Origin: Galaxea fascicularis
Lineage: Eukaryota; Cnidaria; Anthozoa; Scleractinia; Euphylliidae
DNA: 64,000 nt
Assembly (NCBI GenBank): GCA_948470475.1
Contig: OX419343.1
Location: forward strand, 3,734,483 to 3,798,482
Direction of reading: 5' to 3'
Shown piece by piece: positions 11,076-23,379 of the stretch (its first letter is position 1; the number at the start of each line of letters is the position of its first letter). The translations under genes and the position numbers were made by a program. Below the pieces are notes generated by a model. That model ran no database searches, was not told the origin of the DNA, and saw only the letters and a program-made list of their open reading frames with translations.

Positions 11076-13377
11076 GATTTTAAACAGCTGTATATTCAGA
11101 AGGCCCAAGTCATGACATGGTTCATTATATTCAATAAATTCAGGCATATGATGCGCTTATATATTGCAAGGCCAAGTGAACGAGGCATTACTAGATTCAC
11201 TAAGTGTGATAGAATAGATGCGTCCACCCTGCAATGACATTGCTTACAAGAAATTAATTTCAAACGAGTTTTGCTGTAAGCGCGGAAGTATTAAAGTAAT
11301 GAAAGCTAATGAAAAATAACTCAGTACTGAAAGATATGACGTAAATGTAAGCTTAATAATTCACGACTGTGCTCAATTCATCCGAAAAAAAAGTTATCTT
11401 GAGAACATTTAATATGATGTTCTGTAATTCATTTAAAGCGATTGTATGTTTCAATAACGGCGAGCACATAAGAAATTTGTGATGATTCTGTGATCTGACA
11501 GGTGAGGAATTTCAAACTATAAAAGGCAGACAGCCTACCATTATTGCGAATTAGCTTCCGTGAGGCAAATGTATCTCTTTCCCACAGTGAATTCTAGCTT
11601 GTGGAATTCTTGAGCAGAACAGCCAAGATCCAAGAAATTTTTATCTTTCCTCAAAATCGAGGACGCCACAACTCCGCAGCCATAGCAAACTGAACGCCTT
11701 GGTAACCTGGCAAGCAATAAAATAAAATGGCCGAGGGGCACAGAAACCCGGGCACAGAAACTGGCGGGACTTTCTTACATTGTTGGCAGACTATCGTCAA
11801 AATCATGTTAGTTCTTCAAAGCTCAGAAAACTGCGATTAATTCCACAGGTGCAACTACGAGATGGCGTGCATAGGGGGAGGGAGATTCTGATTAGATGTT
11901 GGTACATGTGCATGCAAGTCGATTTCATCATGATTCAAGTAATTCTAGTTTTTGGAGTGTTGCAGGCCCCGGAAGGGGGAAGGAGGGGGGGGGGACGCGT
12001 ACATGAAAGGGGCGGGGATACTCGTTGTCTCCCTTAGTCTCCCTTAGGGATGTAAATTTCCGATTTTGGTCTCACTTAGGGTGAAAACGCCATTATATTC
12101 AGCCGTGATGCCGTTTAGGGGTTTCATGTGAATGAGCGAATATGACAAACTGAAGATTTACGACGATGCTTTTAAAAACTATTGATGGATAAAAGTATTC
12201 GATGATAATTTTTTTTGCCATCATTAAAAGTCACTGTATTTTTAATTTGTCTGTGTTGTAACATTTTTCGGGGTCAAAAAAAGTTTGGGCCACGCCCAGA
12301 TCGGTCGCTTTTAGGGTTTAACTCTGAAGACTGATCCTCAAAATTTCCGACGAGCATCGCCGCCTCTTTCAAATACGAGTTCCCTCCCCTCCCCCCCCCC
12401 CCCCCCCCACGGAGGGATTACAGGTTTGTACGGATTCTGTGGGTTGGTAGGGGCTGTGACGCTGAGTGGGTCTGGGGGCAAATTGAAGAAGCTAAGACGT
12501 GTACGCGTTATCAAATCTCAGCGGAATTTCCAACGTTGCAAAGCGCTGGACGCCGGAACAAAGGAGACATGGATTGATTATTTCCAGAATGATCGTTCAT
12601 CATGTAGTCGCCTCAAGCAACAATTTTCTACTTAAAAACGAGTTGTTTAAATAAAAAACCTTAAATGCATGAGCAATCGCAGTGTCAGCGCGAGAGCGTA
12701 AGATTGCATTCGTTTGCGTGAGTCTCACGCTCAATGCGCGACAATTGAGGGCTGTGATTAGGTTGTGATTAGGCTGCAAGGGTTGTAAGGGCTGTGGGTG
12801 TTGTGAGGTTTTAAGGGATGTTGAAGTCTCCAAGTAAAACACTCGAGATCAAAGTGTCGGTGGTATACTGAAGGGAAAATACGAAACACTTCTTAAATTC
12901 GGAAAGCGACAGTAAGATTCACACAAATACATTCCAGATTATTATTATTTATCCTCAATAAATCAAATGAGCCATGCAACAAAAATTTTATTACTGAGTA
13001 ATATTAATACTAAGTCACTGCCCTGTTTAATTGCTTACACAGAAGGCGACTACCATACAGTGACCTAAGCACTGCTTAAAAGAGTCGACTGTTAATCACT
13101 ACAGTATTAACGACGTTTTACAGAAAAATGTTAAAAAATCACGCTGAAATCCAGGGGCTTAATTTCGAGTAGGACTTCATAGAACTAAATTTTGAGAATA
13201 TCTTGAAACAGCTATTTGCTAACGCTTATCGCTACCCATGGCACAGTGAAAGCAATGTGAATTCTATAAACCCTTGTTCTTAGGCCATCGTAGCTTGATT
13301 AGAAACAAAACACAAACAGCGGTGATAAACACAGTAAACCAGCGCATTTCATATATGTTAACTCTCCCGAATACAGA
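11076..13377. other. Upstream region of LZTFL1, no gene recognised
   Basis: This stretch is visibly richer in CpG than the LZTFL1 body. It holds the tentative start exon at 11,539, a G-run near 11,985-11,995, 'ctcccttag' direct repeats around 12,030-12,060 and a long C-run near 12,389-12,408. GT-rich 'gggttgtaagggctgtggg' imperfect repeats lie around 12,750-12,820. It plausibly contains the LZTFL1 promoter, but no core motif is convincing. Confidence 0.5.
11539..11541 (-). CDS. LZTFL1: Tentative LZTFL1 start codon exon (ATG immediately before a GT donor)
   Basis: The first certain LZTFL1 exon begins in phase 0 with Asp-Ile-Gly-Leu-Asn-Glu, and the animal protein has only a few residues before this motif, so a very short initiating exon is expected. 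On the minus strand an ATG ends exactly at a donor (ATG|gtaggc). The same frame has a TAA four codons upstream. Splicing to 9072 would give M-DIGLNEHH. Nothing else supports it; the 5' UTR and promoter would then lie just right of 11,541. Confidence 0.35.
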
Positions 13378-13481
13378 TAGCCTGCGAGCGCAGATGTATT
13401 TCCGGTTGTCGCTTCTCTCCGCCCGAAAAGTAACGGGCGGAGAGAAGCGACAACCGGAAATACGTCTGCGCTCGCAAGCTA
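13378..13481. mobile_element. 104-bp near-perfect palindrome flanked by TA
   Basis: Arms 13378-13425 and 13434-13481 differ at about three positions, with an 8-base loop. Ends GCCTGCGAGC / GCTTGCGAGC are flanked by TA on both sides. The short size and TA flanks fit a MITE. It is downstream of the CBR1 stop. Confidence 0.8.
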
Positions 13482-14173
13482 GGATACAGAGCGAATCTCT
13501 TAATCTCCCGGATAAAAGTAAGTCGGATCAGCTCCCCACAAAAATCTAAGTTTTAAACTTTATTTTTTCCAAGAATTTAAATCATCCAGTTTCTTATGCT
13601 TAAAAAGGTGCAGCTCGAAGGTAAACTAACCAAAACATACGCCAAAAACGCGCATACGCAAAACGCGTAAACGAGTCTAAAAATAAGCAGACGCGCGTCT
13701 ACACATACGCAAAACGCTCATTAGTACGTATGAGCTTGCTCGTTGTCTCATCTTCGTTCCTGGGTCATTGGAGATTCTGGATAGCCTGAATAGCATGATT
13801 GTGGCATGTGATATGAAATGCTTTGGTTCACCATGTGCGTTCTTTTTGGAGTTTCGGCGGAAAATCGTGCGTGACATGACAAGTAGGTGACGCAGCCCTG
13901 GGAGCTAACAGGTTCAGACACTCGTTACAAACTACTTCGCGGTCCAGTGTGCATGTGCTCTTCATATTCAATCATTCTTGAACTGGAACAACTAGAATAG
14001 TGCCAAAAGAATGTACCCTATGGCATTTAATTCACCTAGCTACTTTGCCTACATATAGTACTGGTGTGTAATTTAGTTTGTCAATCTCAGTCATTAGCGG
14101 CAAATGGGTATACTCTTCATAGCCAGTTGCACAACACAGGAACACCAGTGGTGTTCCTTTCGAGTACACAGGA

Positions 14174-17100
14174 TTACCACTGTTGCACTTTCTTCTCGCT
14201 AACAAACTCTCCATGCGGGCCACCAGCGTTTGGTGGCAACAAAGCCAGGTAAACTGGAGTTTCTGCGCCTGAAAAGAAAAAGAAAAGAATATGCGCGATA
14301 AAGGACCATCGTTATGCTTAGGAGACATCTGCTAACTGTTGTCTTAGTAAAATGCATTTCCCTTTTCTTATAAGAACGTCTAATATAGCGATATTCACTG
14401 TTTACAAACAAGTCTTTTGATATTTAAATTTTGCCAACCACAGAACAAAAGAATCCTTTGTTTCGAGAGCCAATAAACCTCTGGTTGACACATTAATGAC
14501 AATAGGTGACGTAACGATGAGTATCGCTATTGGAGCTGAGGCTGAATGTTGGGCCTAAAACGTTCTTGTTTGCTGTAATGTGGTACCAAGTCACATACTT
14601 GTGCGGTGCTTCTTATCATCTGCAGTCTCCTTCACATCCGTTTTTTGAGATGTCACGCAACGCTATTTGGGGGAACGTTGCGTGATAACCCCAAAAGCGG
14701 CTATCTCTAATGCTGCGCACAAGTCAAAAAGATGTAACGCCAACCAACTGTTGGTAAATTTGGCTTCACAAAAAGCACTGAACACTGAGGTTCACAATGC
14801 AACAAAACAAATGCGCAAAAAAAGACCTGAGTATGTTCTGAGCATGTTCTCGTAAACAAGGTTCTTATTAAAAAAAAAAAAAAAAAGAGTGTATGAACGT
14901 TTCGCCCCCGGGGTTTCGCCCAGTGTTGAGTTCGCCCCTAATCATTTCGAGTTCGTCCCCAATTTTAGAGCGAGTTTCAGAAAAGTTGTAACATTCGTAT
15001 GGTCTCTCAACATACAAAATAAAATACGTTTGAACCACTGACCAAGCTTTCTTCCTGTACATAGTGCTGTTTGTTATGCTGTACAACGCGTTCTATCTTA
15101 AGATCGTCTTGGCCAAATCCTGAAGTGCAACCAATCACATGAAGTTTTCTGTGGAATTGTTTACTTTGCTGTTGAATGTGGTTCTAACTTTTGAGACAGT
15201 CGTTAAAATCCTTTCATGAAAGTGAAAGCTACCGATCAGTACTATCCCGTTGTGCTGTTTATTGCGTTAGTTTGGATGATGGGCTCACTTGCGACTCTCC
15301 AGAAAAAAATCCTTTTTCCAAGTGTGAATTCTATAAAGTCTGACCCTCAGGTTAAAGATGACATACCTTGATCAGGAGATTTTGTTGCTCTGGGCCCTGC
15401 CATGTCTGTACGCACCCAGCCAGGGCAACACTGATTAGCAAAAATCGAGAAAAAAATCAACCAGATTATTTATTCTATTCAGGTTATCATTATTCAGACC
15501 TTGAAATAAAAAAACTACTGCGGACCCAAATTTCTATAACTCACGGCATTCAGCAGGATGTCTTCTCTTTGATCTTGTGACAAAGCTCTGGCCTGTATCT
15601 TACTGAGTGCAGTTACTCCAATTTTGGATGTGCCATAAGCTTCAAGATAAAGATAGAAAAAACATAATGATAAGCTTTACACCACCCACAGGTCTTTGAA
15701 ATCAATATACAATGGATTAAAATGTGGTGAAAACGTAAACTTGATGCAATGCAATACCAACAGTCAATCATAAAGGAGGATCCTTAAATGGGTTTAATTC
15801 TTCAGGTAACAAAACCAATCATGAAGGGCTTTGCTCTGGTACCTAGTCATGGTGAAAAGTTGTACTTAAATCTAATACTTCTTGGTATCCATGTATGTGT
15901 TAATGAGCCATCATGCCAAAAAATAACTTGGTCCTTCTGAGAAATTATATTAATAAAACTCCCTTAGCTTGAAAGAAATAATTTGAACTGGACTGCTTCA
16001 CCACTGCCAAAATATTCCATTTCCTTTGATTCATGAATGCCAGTTTGGCCTTCGAATATGGATGTTCCACTATACTACTAAAACTGGCTTGTCACCATGC
16101 ATGGCTGCTTAATTAAGGTAGACATGGTTGTCCACACCAAAGGTAGAGTGCCAATAACCATTGAATGTATGATGATAGTCTGTAAATGTCTAAGGGTGAT
16201 GCACCTCTCCTGCAATTAATGACTCTCTCTTTCAGTTCGAATCCATGCCAAAGTTACCAAATGCAAATGGTAAGAGATGATAGAGAAGAGGGACTGTATA
16301 GGGCATCACCCCCAACTTTTGATACTCTCTCTTCTCAGGCTGCTTCCACAGTTTAATAATCACAGTAAAATGGTGGTCCTTTAATTGAGGAGCATATTTC
16401 AATGATCATAAAGAAGAAAGGGAACCTATAAACAGTGTATATCTATAAGAGTTTAGGCAGCTCTCTAGCTCAATCTCTAAATACCAGAATTGGACCATCC
16501 TTTCTCTTTATGAACACCATCTTTCACATCCCTGAAAAACAATAACAATTCAAGTAGTTTGAGTTACCTATCAGTCCTTCTTCTGTCCTTCTCTATCAAA
16601 CTACATGTATCAATAATTTTAATAGTTACATGTACAGTGCGACTTCTTCAACCAAGGCCACACAGGAAAATATCCTGCAAACTAGCCAATGAGAATCTCA
16701 CATCAGAACAATGGATTTGACAAAATTAATTGTGTATGACAAATTTACCCACTGTCGAAGCACAACAAAATTCAAATTGTGGCTATTCTGTTGTTTCATC
16801 ACTCGAACGTTATTGGCCAATTTGTAAAAAAATTCTTGGGTAGCCTTGGTTGGAGTAGTTGCACTGTAATGATAAAAAAATAATTATTAATTTGAAAGGA
16901 AAATGTTAGCAATTTGTAATATGCTAAGAACTAAATAATAAAAATGCAATAGAAATTTATGGCAATTATTTTTCTCGACAATTCTGTCCATGAGGGAAAG
17001 GTACAACCCAAAGGCCAGGCCTCAAATGGGGAACTACATCCCCTACTCTTTGCAATCAGTGTGTGTTAACATCCCATAAAGTTATCACGAAAGGGAGTTG

Positions 17101-20100
17101 TGAGACAGGACCTATGGTTTACCATCCTTTTCCAAGAAGACTAGAAGTCTAACCATTTGCAGATGTCATTACATCAAACACAGCACTTTCTCTTCAGTTG
17201 ATAAGGGCCAATAAAAAGATGATGGGAGCAAATACAACATTTGAAATAATGATGCAAGTAAATTGTGTATACTACACATTATTGAGCTCTGAACCTCTTG
17301 CAATAAAAGGCAAGTGATGTTGATCCATGCAAGAGGGACTCAAAGCAATTTTCTTCTATTCTCAATACCTATTTTTCATTATTATGGATTAATCACTGAG
17401 TTTAACTGGCAGACTCACAGTGAGCTACATTTAAGAGGTTTCTGATTACTACAACCAGTTGCAAATTTATTGAGACATTTGCAATCAAAAACATCTTTTT
17501 TTTCTCTAAAACGCTGCTGCTAACAAATCTGTGAGATACAATACTCACCCCCTCCCTCTCCCCCTTTCAAAGTTGTTCGAGCATGGTGTTACACAGTGTT
17601 AACAACTTTGATAAGAGGGGGAGAAGGAAGGAAAGCGGAAGATCATGGAAACATCATTCAAGGTCAAATGGCGTACAGTGTCTCAAGTATTTTTGCAACT
17701 CGTTGTAGCTTCTAGTCAACTAGTCAAGAAAGGCAACAAAAAATTCAAAGGGCCTTCAAGACTCACTTAACGAACTGATCCAACAACGAAATGAGCTCTT
17801 CTTCAGTCAGAGTAGGAGACCTAAACTTGTTCTGCCACTCCTCTGATACCTGTGATAACTTGGAGGCCATTGATGACACATTCACCACCCTGTGAGAAGA
17901 TGACAGACTATTTAAAGGGGCTATGTCACGCTATTTTAGCATCTTTTTTAAGCTCAAAATATGTCTTGCCATCAATTGAGATCCAAAAATAATGGTCTAG
18001 TTTTGTAATTTAACACTGTTATGACACTAAAACTGTTTCCTGTCGTCTGATGCCTCAATGCAGCAAGGATGGAAATGGATTGAAACTTGAAAAGATTGGG
18101 CCAACTTTTTGAAGTTTTGATGCTATCTCAACAAAAAAACACCAAAAACCTTATTATGGGTTGCTCTCTTTGATAAAATTAATTTGATATTCACCTCATA
18201 GTTTATCAGGAACATTATTTGTATAAATAAAAGCTCCAAGTAATGGTTTTGGGAAAGAATTAATCCAAAACAACAAAATTGTTGTGACATAGTCCCTTTA
18301 AGGCAATAGGGCAATTATAAAGTCAACAAGTAGCAAGTTAAAATCTTAACCTTGCATGTGGTTTCAAGAGTGGAAACAATGCATGGCACACATCAAGTGT
18401 CCCTTGGAAATTGGTGCGCAAAGTTACTTCAACTTGCTCTGTAAATGGTGCTGTTGATGCCATCTAGAACGAAAGGCAATATTTTAATACATGTATTACT
18501 TAGAGTAGTACACATACAAAAATTTACAAAAAGTTCAATTGAAATGATCACATTTACGAGGTAGTCACATATTAAAGTTCTTCCAATCTTTTTTTTTATT
18601 TAATGAGAGAGTGTCATTAGATGGCAAGAATTACATGTAATCTCACACAGGTAAAACAAATAAAGTTCTAAACTAACCTTGTAAGCAATTCCAGCATTGT
18701 TTATAAGAATATCTAAACCCCCATATTGTTCTTCAAGAAACTTTTTAAACTTCTGAATGCTTTCTAATGATATGATGTCCAGCTGGTGGAACTTTGGGAA
18801 ACATCCTTCTTTGCTCAACTTATCAACAGCTTCTTGGCCTCTCTGCTCATCTCTGGCTGAAGGTACCAAGAAAATTGAAAAAAAAAAAATGATTGGTCAT
18901 CATACTCCAAATAACCATTTCATAGCAATGGCCTAAGCTCCTACTAGTTTCCTGAAGCTTAGCATTAGAGCATCCAAACTACACCCGTACCAATCACAAA
19001 GTCATACAGTAGGCATGAGGCAGTGCTAGATTTTGTCTCTCACAGAGAAAAAAATTATTATTAATATAAAAATAAACTGTTATAAAATGCCAATAATTTG
19101 TACAGTGCAAGTCTAAGTGGGGGTCTACAGCACACACTTACACTCAAGATAAAATGTACCCCCATCCATATTACATGTAAGTCACTTAACAAAATAATGC
19201 TCACTTAACTTTTATAGTCCGTTACCTGTGAGAACTACAGTTCCTGGAAAGTCTTTGCAAAGTCTTTTAACAATTGCATACCCTATTCCTTTGTTAGCAC
19301 CAGTAACCTATTAAATACAATAAGAACAATTAAATAAGTCTAAATATGAAATAATTAGAGTTCTATTTGCCAGTGCAATGTGTATATGTCCTATGGGGTA
19401 TCTGAATTCATTGTTTGAAAGGTTTGGTATAAAAAGAATATGTGTAAGTAGGGATAGTTCACTTCTTTCCTTTCAGTTCACAGCCGCTGCTTATGTGGGG
19501 CTGTAGTGAGCCAAAATAAACATAATGGACTGCAGTAATCTCAGTGATAAACTTTGAGCAAAAATGTCTGAATTAGACATTGTTATATTAATAATTAAGG
19601 AAGTAGATTACAGCAATAATAGAGAGGCACAGCTTAAAGAAGGACTACATGTTACTTAATTAACACATCGCCGCGGTGGAAAGTTTCTTATAAAATATAT
19701 ATACATGTAACTGACACAAACCCTGCATAGCCCGAGTATCAGGCCCTATTGGGGAAGCGGGGACGAGGGGAAGGAAGAGAAGGGCCTGACACAAAGCCAT
19801 TGATTCGCTTGTGTCCAACATCCAGATTCTGGATGTTACGCTAATTGGTCAAAAGACAATAAGAAACGTCACGTGAGTCAACTGGAAGTCAAGCTGCCAG
19901 CGCAGGGGTTACAGACGCCATATTGAAGTTTACTCTCATGACACATGACAGTTACCGGAAGTGATTTTGATTGGCTAATTATAACACGCGCTGTCCGGGG
20001 GTGGAAGGCTTCTGAGAGGCTGTTTGTGTCAGGCGTTTCTTCCTTCGCTTTCCCGCTCTTTTTGCCTTCCCCACCCTAGAAACGCCTGATACTCAGGCTA

Positions 20101-22522
20101 ACCCTGCACTACACAAGGATTTGCTCTGACAAAGGGCTGATGCTCAAGTTGTCAGCTTTATAATCTCTTTACACTGGACAAGTTACAAAATCAATTCAGT
20201 TGATAAAATTAAATTTTCCTGCCTTGCACAGACTAGTTGTTTAGCCAGATATAATTTCCAAAAGTGCCCATTCCCACACCTCTCTCCCCCCACTCCCCCT
20301 GGGGCACACCAAGGGCATTTGATGTGAGGTTTACTCTCTGTGGTGGGGAATTTGATGTAAAACATAGCCCACCCAGTCAGGCATTTGACTATCGAGAAAC
20401 TGTTGGCCAGCGATAACTAGCAAAATGAGTATGTGGAAAAACAAAAGCAACATGGCTGAGAAAAGGCAACAATGAAGAAAAAATAATTAATGTCATCAAA
20501 GATATTACCATTTATAATTACTTTATATTAGTGGAGCTTGAATGTGCACTTTTGAACTTCATGGTTATCCTTTACATCTGTGATTTCAGTGCAGATGATA
20601 TATGGGGACATTGGATTTGACTGATACAATACTTTAAGAGAAAAGGTTTTTAAATGTACTTTGAAGGTCGGTGGATTTTGTACCAGGACAGGAGATTGCT
20701 AGAACTAGTTTGGAAAATCATTAAATGCTGATGAAACGTAAATTTTGTGTTGCTGCACCATGACTTAGCCTCCAACCCAGACCAGGAGAGATTGTGTGAC
20801 CAGCCAAAAACTGTTGAAGTCTGCGTATGACTTAGCACAAATCAAAAGTTTTGTGATATCTTGATGAAAATATAGTTATTATGCTTTTGTTAGTTTCAAA
20901 ACTGCAAAAGAGGTACAATGATGTCTGCTTTTCCTCAAAACTTACAAAAGACGCACTGTGGCTTAAAATGCATAAAAACTTCTGCAATTATGTACTCATG
21001 AGCAGAGAGCTTTTAAACAGGGCCTGAACAATCGCTGGAAATCGATGATTGGAAAATCAACTGATCAATCGATAACAATCAATAAAGTATTGTTAATTGG
21101 CATCGATTAGCATTGGCCAACAATTGATAATCACAAGAAAGTTGTCACGAACGGGCGTATGGAAAACCCGGAAATCCGGAAACGGATCCGGAAGCGGATC
21201 CGGAACCGGAACCGGAACAGGACAAATGAAATAGTCATTTTTATATGGAGAAGTCTCCAGATGATTTGTTGTTGTTTCAGACAATTGAGATGTAGTTTTG
21301 CCAGCGGTCGATTCTACTTTGAAGTATTGCTATCAAACAATAAATATTTAATTTCCTTTAGCCTCAACCCTTGCCAGAACAGTGATTAATAGCCAAGGAA
21401 TTAATTTTCAAGCGTAATCAGGTGTTCAATTATCAGAACTATTTCAAAGTCGTGTTAGACTTGGACTTTTCTTGTGGGTAACACATCAACCAAGTGATAG
21501 TTTCCTGTCTTTATCTCCGCTTTCAATTGTTTTCTCTATTTCCTCGATTTCCTTCGTCACTTCGTACCAAGTATAAATATAGGCTTTTAGGCCCTACTAT
21601 TATTTCCATCGTTAGAATTCGTATCTAACATCAGAATTGAAGGAAATGTCTGCTAACAAGAAATTAAAATAATTGCTGAATATCGTTGCGATTCGATCAT
21701 TCTTTCATGCAGAATATCAAATGGACAAAAGAAATGAGTAACTAAGGCTCTAAAGGAGGGAATGAATAACACAGCCTTGATACCTATCATTGAAATAGCG
21801 GCTGTTTACGAAAGCAGTTAGGTTCTGATTAGTTAAGTTCTGATCAGTTTCTCAGTTTGACAATGTTCTGATAGTATCTCAAATGCTGATAATAGATGAG
21901 ACGCCATCTTGAATTATATATCAAGAAAAATTTCACTGCGGAACTGGTTTCAGTGTTTCCCAGTTTACCCTTCAAGTTTGCCCAGGTTGCTGTTCCGGTT
22001 CCGATTCCGGTTCCGGATCCGGATCCGTTTCCGGATTTCCGGGTTTTCCATACGCCCGTCACGAACTTCATTGATTGCCATTGATTGGCATTACAACCAA
22101 ATTTAGGTTTCAACCAGCATCTTCAGTGTATGCAGAGCGTATGGTATTTTTTTAAACCGCAGTAGTAATGTTTGAGATTATATAAATATTTAACTGAAAA
22201 CAGTTCAAGACATGAACGAATACAGTACACCTCGCTCTCAATTATCGATCGATATTGATAATCGATGGCAATCGATAATTACAAAACTTACGCGATCGAT
22301 TGACCATCGATTATCAATATCAATCGATTAATTGATATCGATTTCATCGATTGTTCACGCCCAGTTTAAAAGCCTTACTAAACGCTGAAGTGGATTTGAC
22401 CACACAACTTAAAATACTTATTCTGAATCATTTCAGAGAAGAAAGCATGAGATCATACTAAGGCCAACAGAAAGGAAAGTTCTTTCTGAGTGCCTTACCA
22501 CAGCCACTTTAGAAGACGCCAT
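14174..22522 (-). CDS. CBR1: Carbonyl reductase [NADPH] 1-like short-chain dehydrogenase, complete
   Basis: Nine exons on the minus strand: 22499..22522, 19226..19307, 18678..18856, 18351..18463, 17767..17889, 16485..16531, 15545..15639, 15367..15430, 14174..14268. Together they total 822 bp, 273 aa plus TAA; human CBR1 is 277 aa. The first exon encodes only MASSKVAV before the cofactor loop. Classical SDR features: TGANKGIG (residues 10-17, NADPH loop), ARD after strand beta-2 (36-38, NADPH preference), NNAG (88-91), VNVSS with catalytic Ser139, and Y191-x3-K195. CCPGWVRTDMAG follows, and the C-terminus GEFVSEKKVQQW matches the CBR1 family ending. The enzyme is a cytosolic monomer that reduces quinones, prostaglandins and reactive carbonyls with NADPH (family knowledge). 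All exon phases join without a frameshift. The 3.2 kb first intron carries two TIR elements, one of them nested; two further TIR elements sit in other introns. Confidence 0.95.
16635..16866. mobile_element. MITE, TIR CAGTGC, TA duplication
   Basis: The left end CAGTGCGACTTCTTCAACCA and the inverse of the right end (CAGTGCAACTACTCCAACCA) match over 20 bases with three changes, with TA on both sides. Inside CBR1 between exons 16485..16531 and 17767..17889. Confidence 0.8.
17055..17204 (-). mobile_element. tRNA-derived SINE, family 1, partial copy
   Basis: The family body only ('agaagactagaagtctaacc', 'gagttgtgagacaggacct'); the tRNA-like head is missing, so the copy is 5'-truncated. CBR1 intron. 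Confidence 0.8.
17549..17631. repeat. Imperfect inverted repeat (~30-bp arms)
   Basis: Arms 'ctccccctttcaaagttgtt' and 'aacaactttgataagaggg' are inverted. CBR1 intron, 136 bp from exon 17767..17889. Confidence 0.7.
17912..18301. mobile_element. 390-bp TIR element
   Basis: Ends TTAAAGGGGCTATGTCAC and GTGACATAGTCCCTTTAA are inverted with one mismatch. It starts 22 bases from CBR1 exon 17767..17889 (intron side) and stops 50 bases from exon 18351..18463, filling almost the whole intron. Confidence 0.85.
19730..20098. mobile_element. 369-bp TIR element with TA duplication
   Basis: GCCCGAGTATCAGGC and GCCTGATACTCAGGC are inverted termini, flanked by TA on both sides; purine-rich arms ('ggggaaggaag' / 'cttccttcgc') continue the pairing. 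It lies in the first intron of CBR1. Confidence 0.85.
21009..22373. mobile_element. 1.36-kb TIR element (outer) carrying a second inserted element
   Basis: Outer ends 'gcttttaaacagggcctgaa' and the inverse of 'tcacgcccagtttaaaagc' match closely. Inside the ends are dense ATCGAT palindromes ('atcgatcgatattgataatc'). A second inverted pair at 21,137-22,070 is nested within. First intron of CBR1. Confidence 0.75.
21137..22070. mobile_element. Inner inverted-repeat element with CCGGAA/TTCCGG hexamer arrays
   Basis: Arms start 'acgggcgtatggaaaaccc' and end in its inverse. Next to the arm starts are short arrays of CCGGAA/CCGGAT (about 21,171-21,216) and their complement (about 21,990-22,040), which create spurious Arg-rich or Pro-rich reading frames. 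Confidence 0.8.
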
Positions 22523-22680
22523 TAAAGTTTAGGTCCTTTAGCTCTGTTCGCTTCCGTTGGACCTTTTCCTTCACCAAACGAAGAACGTTAAACAGGGTAG
22601 CAATTCATGTAAGACTAAACAAATTGTCCCGAGCGTCCCGAGCCCGTATGGGCCGGGAATTTTACGTACACTTGGTTCAT

Positions 22681-22800
22681 TCAAATGACAGGAAATGAAG
22701 ACTGATCTGCAATTTATGCAATTTCGTGAAGAAGCCTGAACAAAATTCAAGACTTCAACGAGGTTTGAACCCGTAACCTCGCGATACACGTACGATTCTT

Positions 22801-22822
<22 letters not shown>
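22681..22822 (-). mobile_element. tRNA-derived SINE, family 2
   Basis: The 72-base head (22751-22822) has a seven-pair acceptor-like stem (GGCTTCA/TGAAGTC, one G-T), an A-box 'tagctcagttggttaaag' and a B-box 'gggttcaaacc'. The body ('caggcttcttcacgaaattg', 'agactgatc' complement) follows. The D-stem is broken, so it is not a working tRNA. It lies just upstream of the CBR1 start. Confidence 0.8.
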
Positions 22823-22833
<11 letters not shown>

Positions 22834-22927
22834 AAGCAGGTCAATTCTAGGTTCATATGTTCCCGTGAAAGAGATAAATTAAATGTGGATGATATATATG
22901 AAATAAATCATAAAGGAACTGTAGACG

Positions 22928-23068
22928 TGAAATCAAATGAAGACTGATCCTCGCAGTTGTGAACGCAATTTATGCAATTGCGTAAAGAAGCCTGAAAAAA
23001 ATTCAGGACTTCAACAATTGCATAAATTGCGTTCACAACTGCGAGGATCAGTCTTCCTTTGATTTCAC
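22928..23068. repeat. Two SINE family 2 tails in head-to-head inverted arrangement
   Basis: Arms 22928-22980 and 23015-23068 are inverted copies of the family 2 tail ('gactgatcctcgcagttgtg'). The spacer holds the single-copy tail-head junction ('gaagcctgaaaaaaattcag'). Confidence 0.8.
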
Positions 23069-23379
23069 CCGCAGTTCAAATATGATTTATTTCATACATG
23101 TCATCCACACGAGGTTCATCACCAGGAATTCGATTTCTAATACTTGTCATAACCTTTATATACAAAGCACCCTATGGAAGCTAATAATAATAATAATGGT
23201 AATGATCTACTTATTGAGGATATTGTAAATCAAATTAACTTTAAATCAACTCAAGTCAAATCAAATAAAGATTTTTGAGAAGAGGGAAATTGGCCGAGGA
23301 CTGAAAACTTCTCGGAACAGAGTAGAGAACCAACCAATAGTTAACCGTCTTGAAAAATGGCTTCTCGGGCCCGAAATGT

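Noticed and set aside
21093..22113. Arg-rich and Pro-Val/Asp-Pro repeat frames
   Set aside because: Direct translation of CCGGAA/CCGGAT hexamer arrays.
22751..22822. 72-base tRNA-like sequence with a good acceptor stem
   Set aside because: D-stem cannot form and the sequence runs into a SINE body; read as a SINE head, not a tRNA gene.
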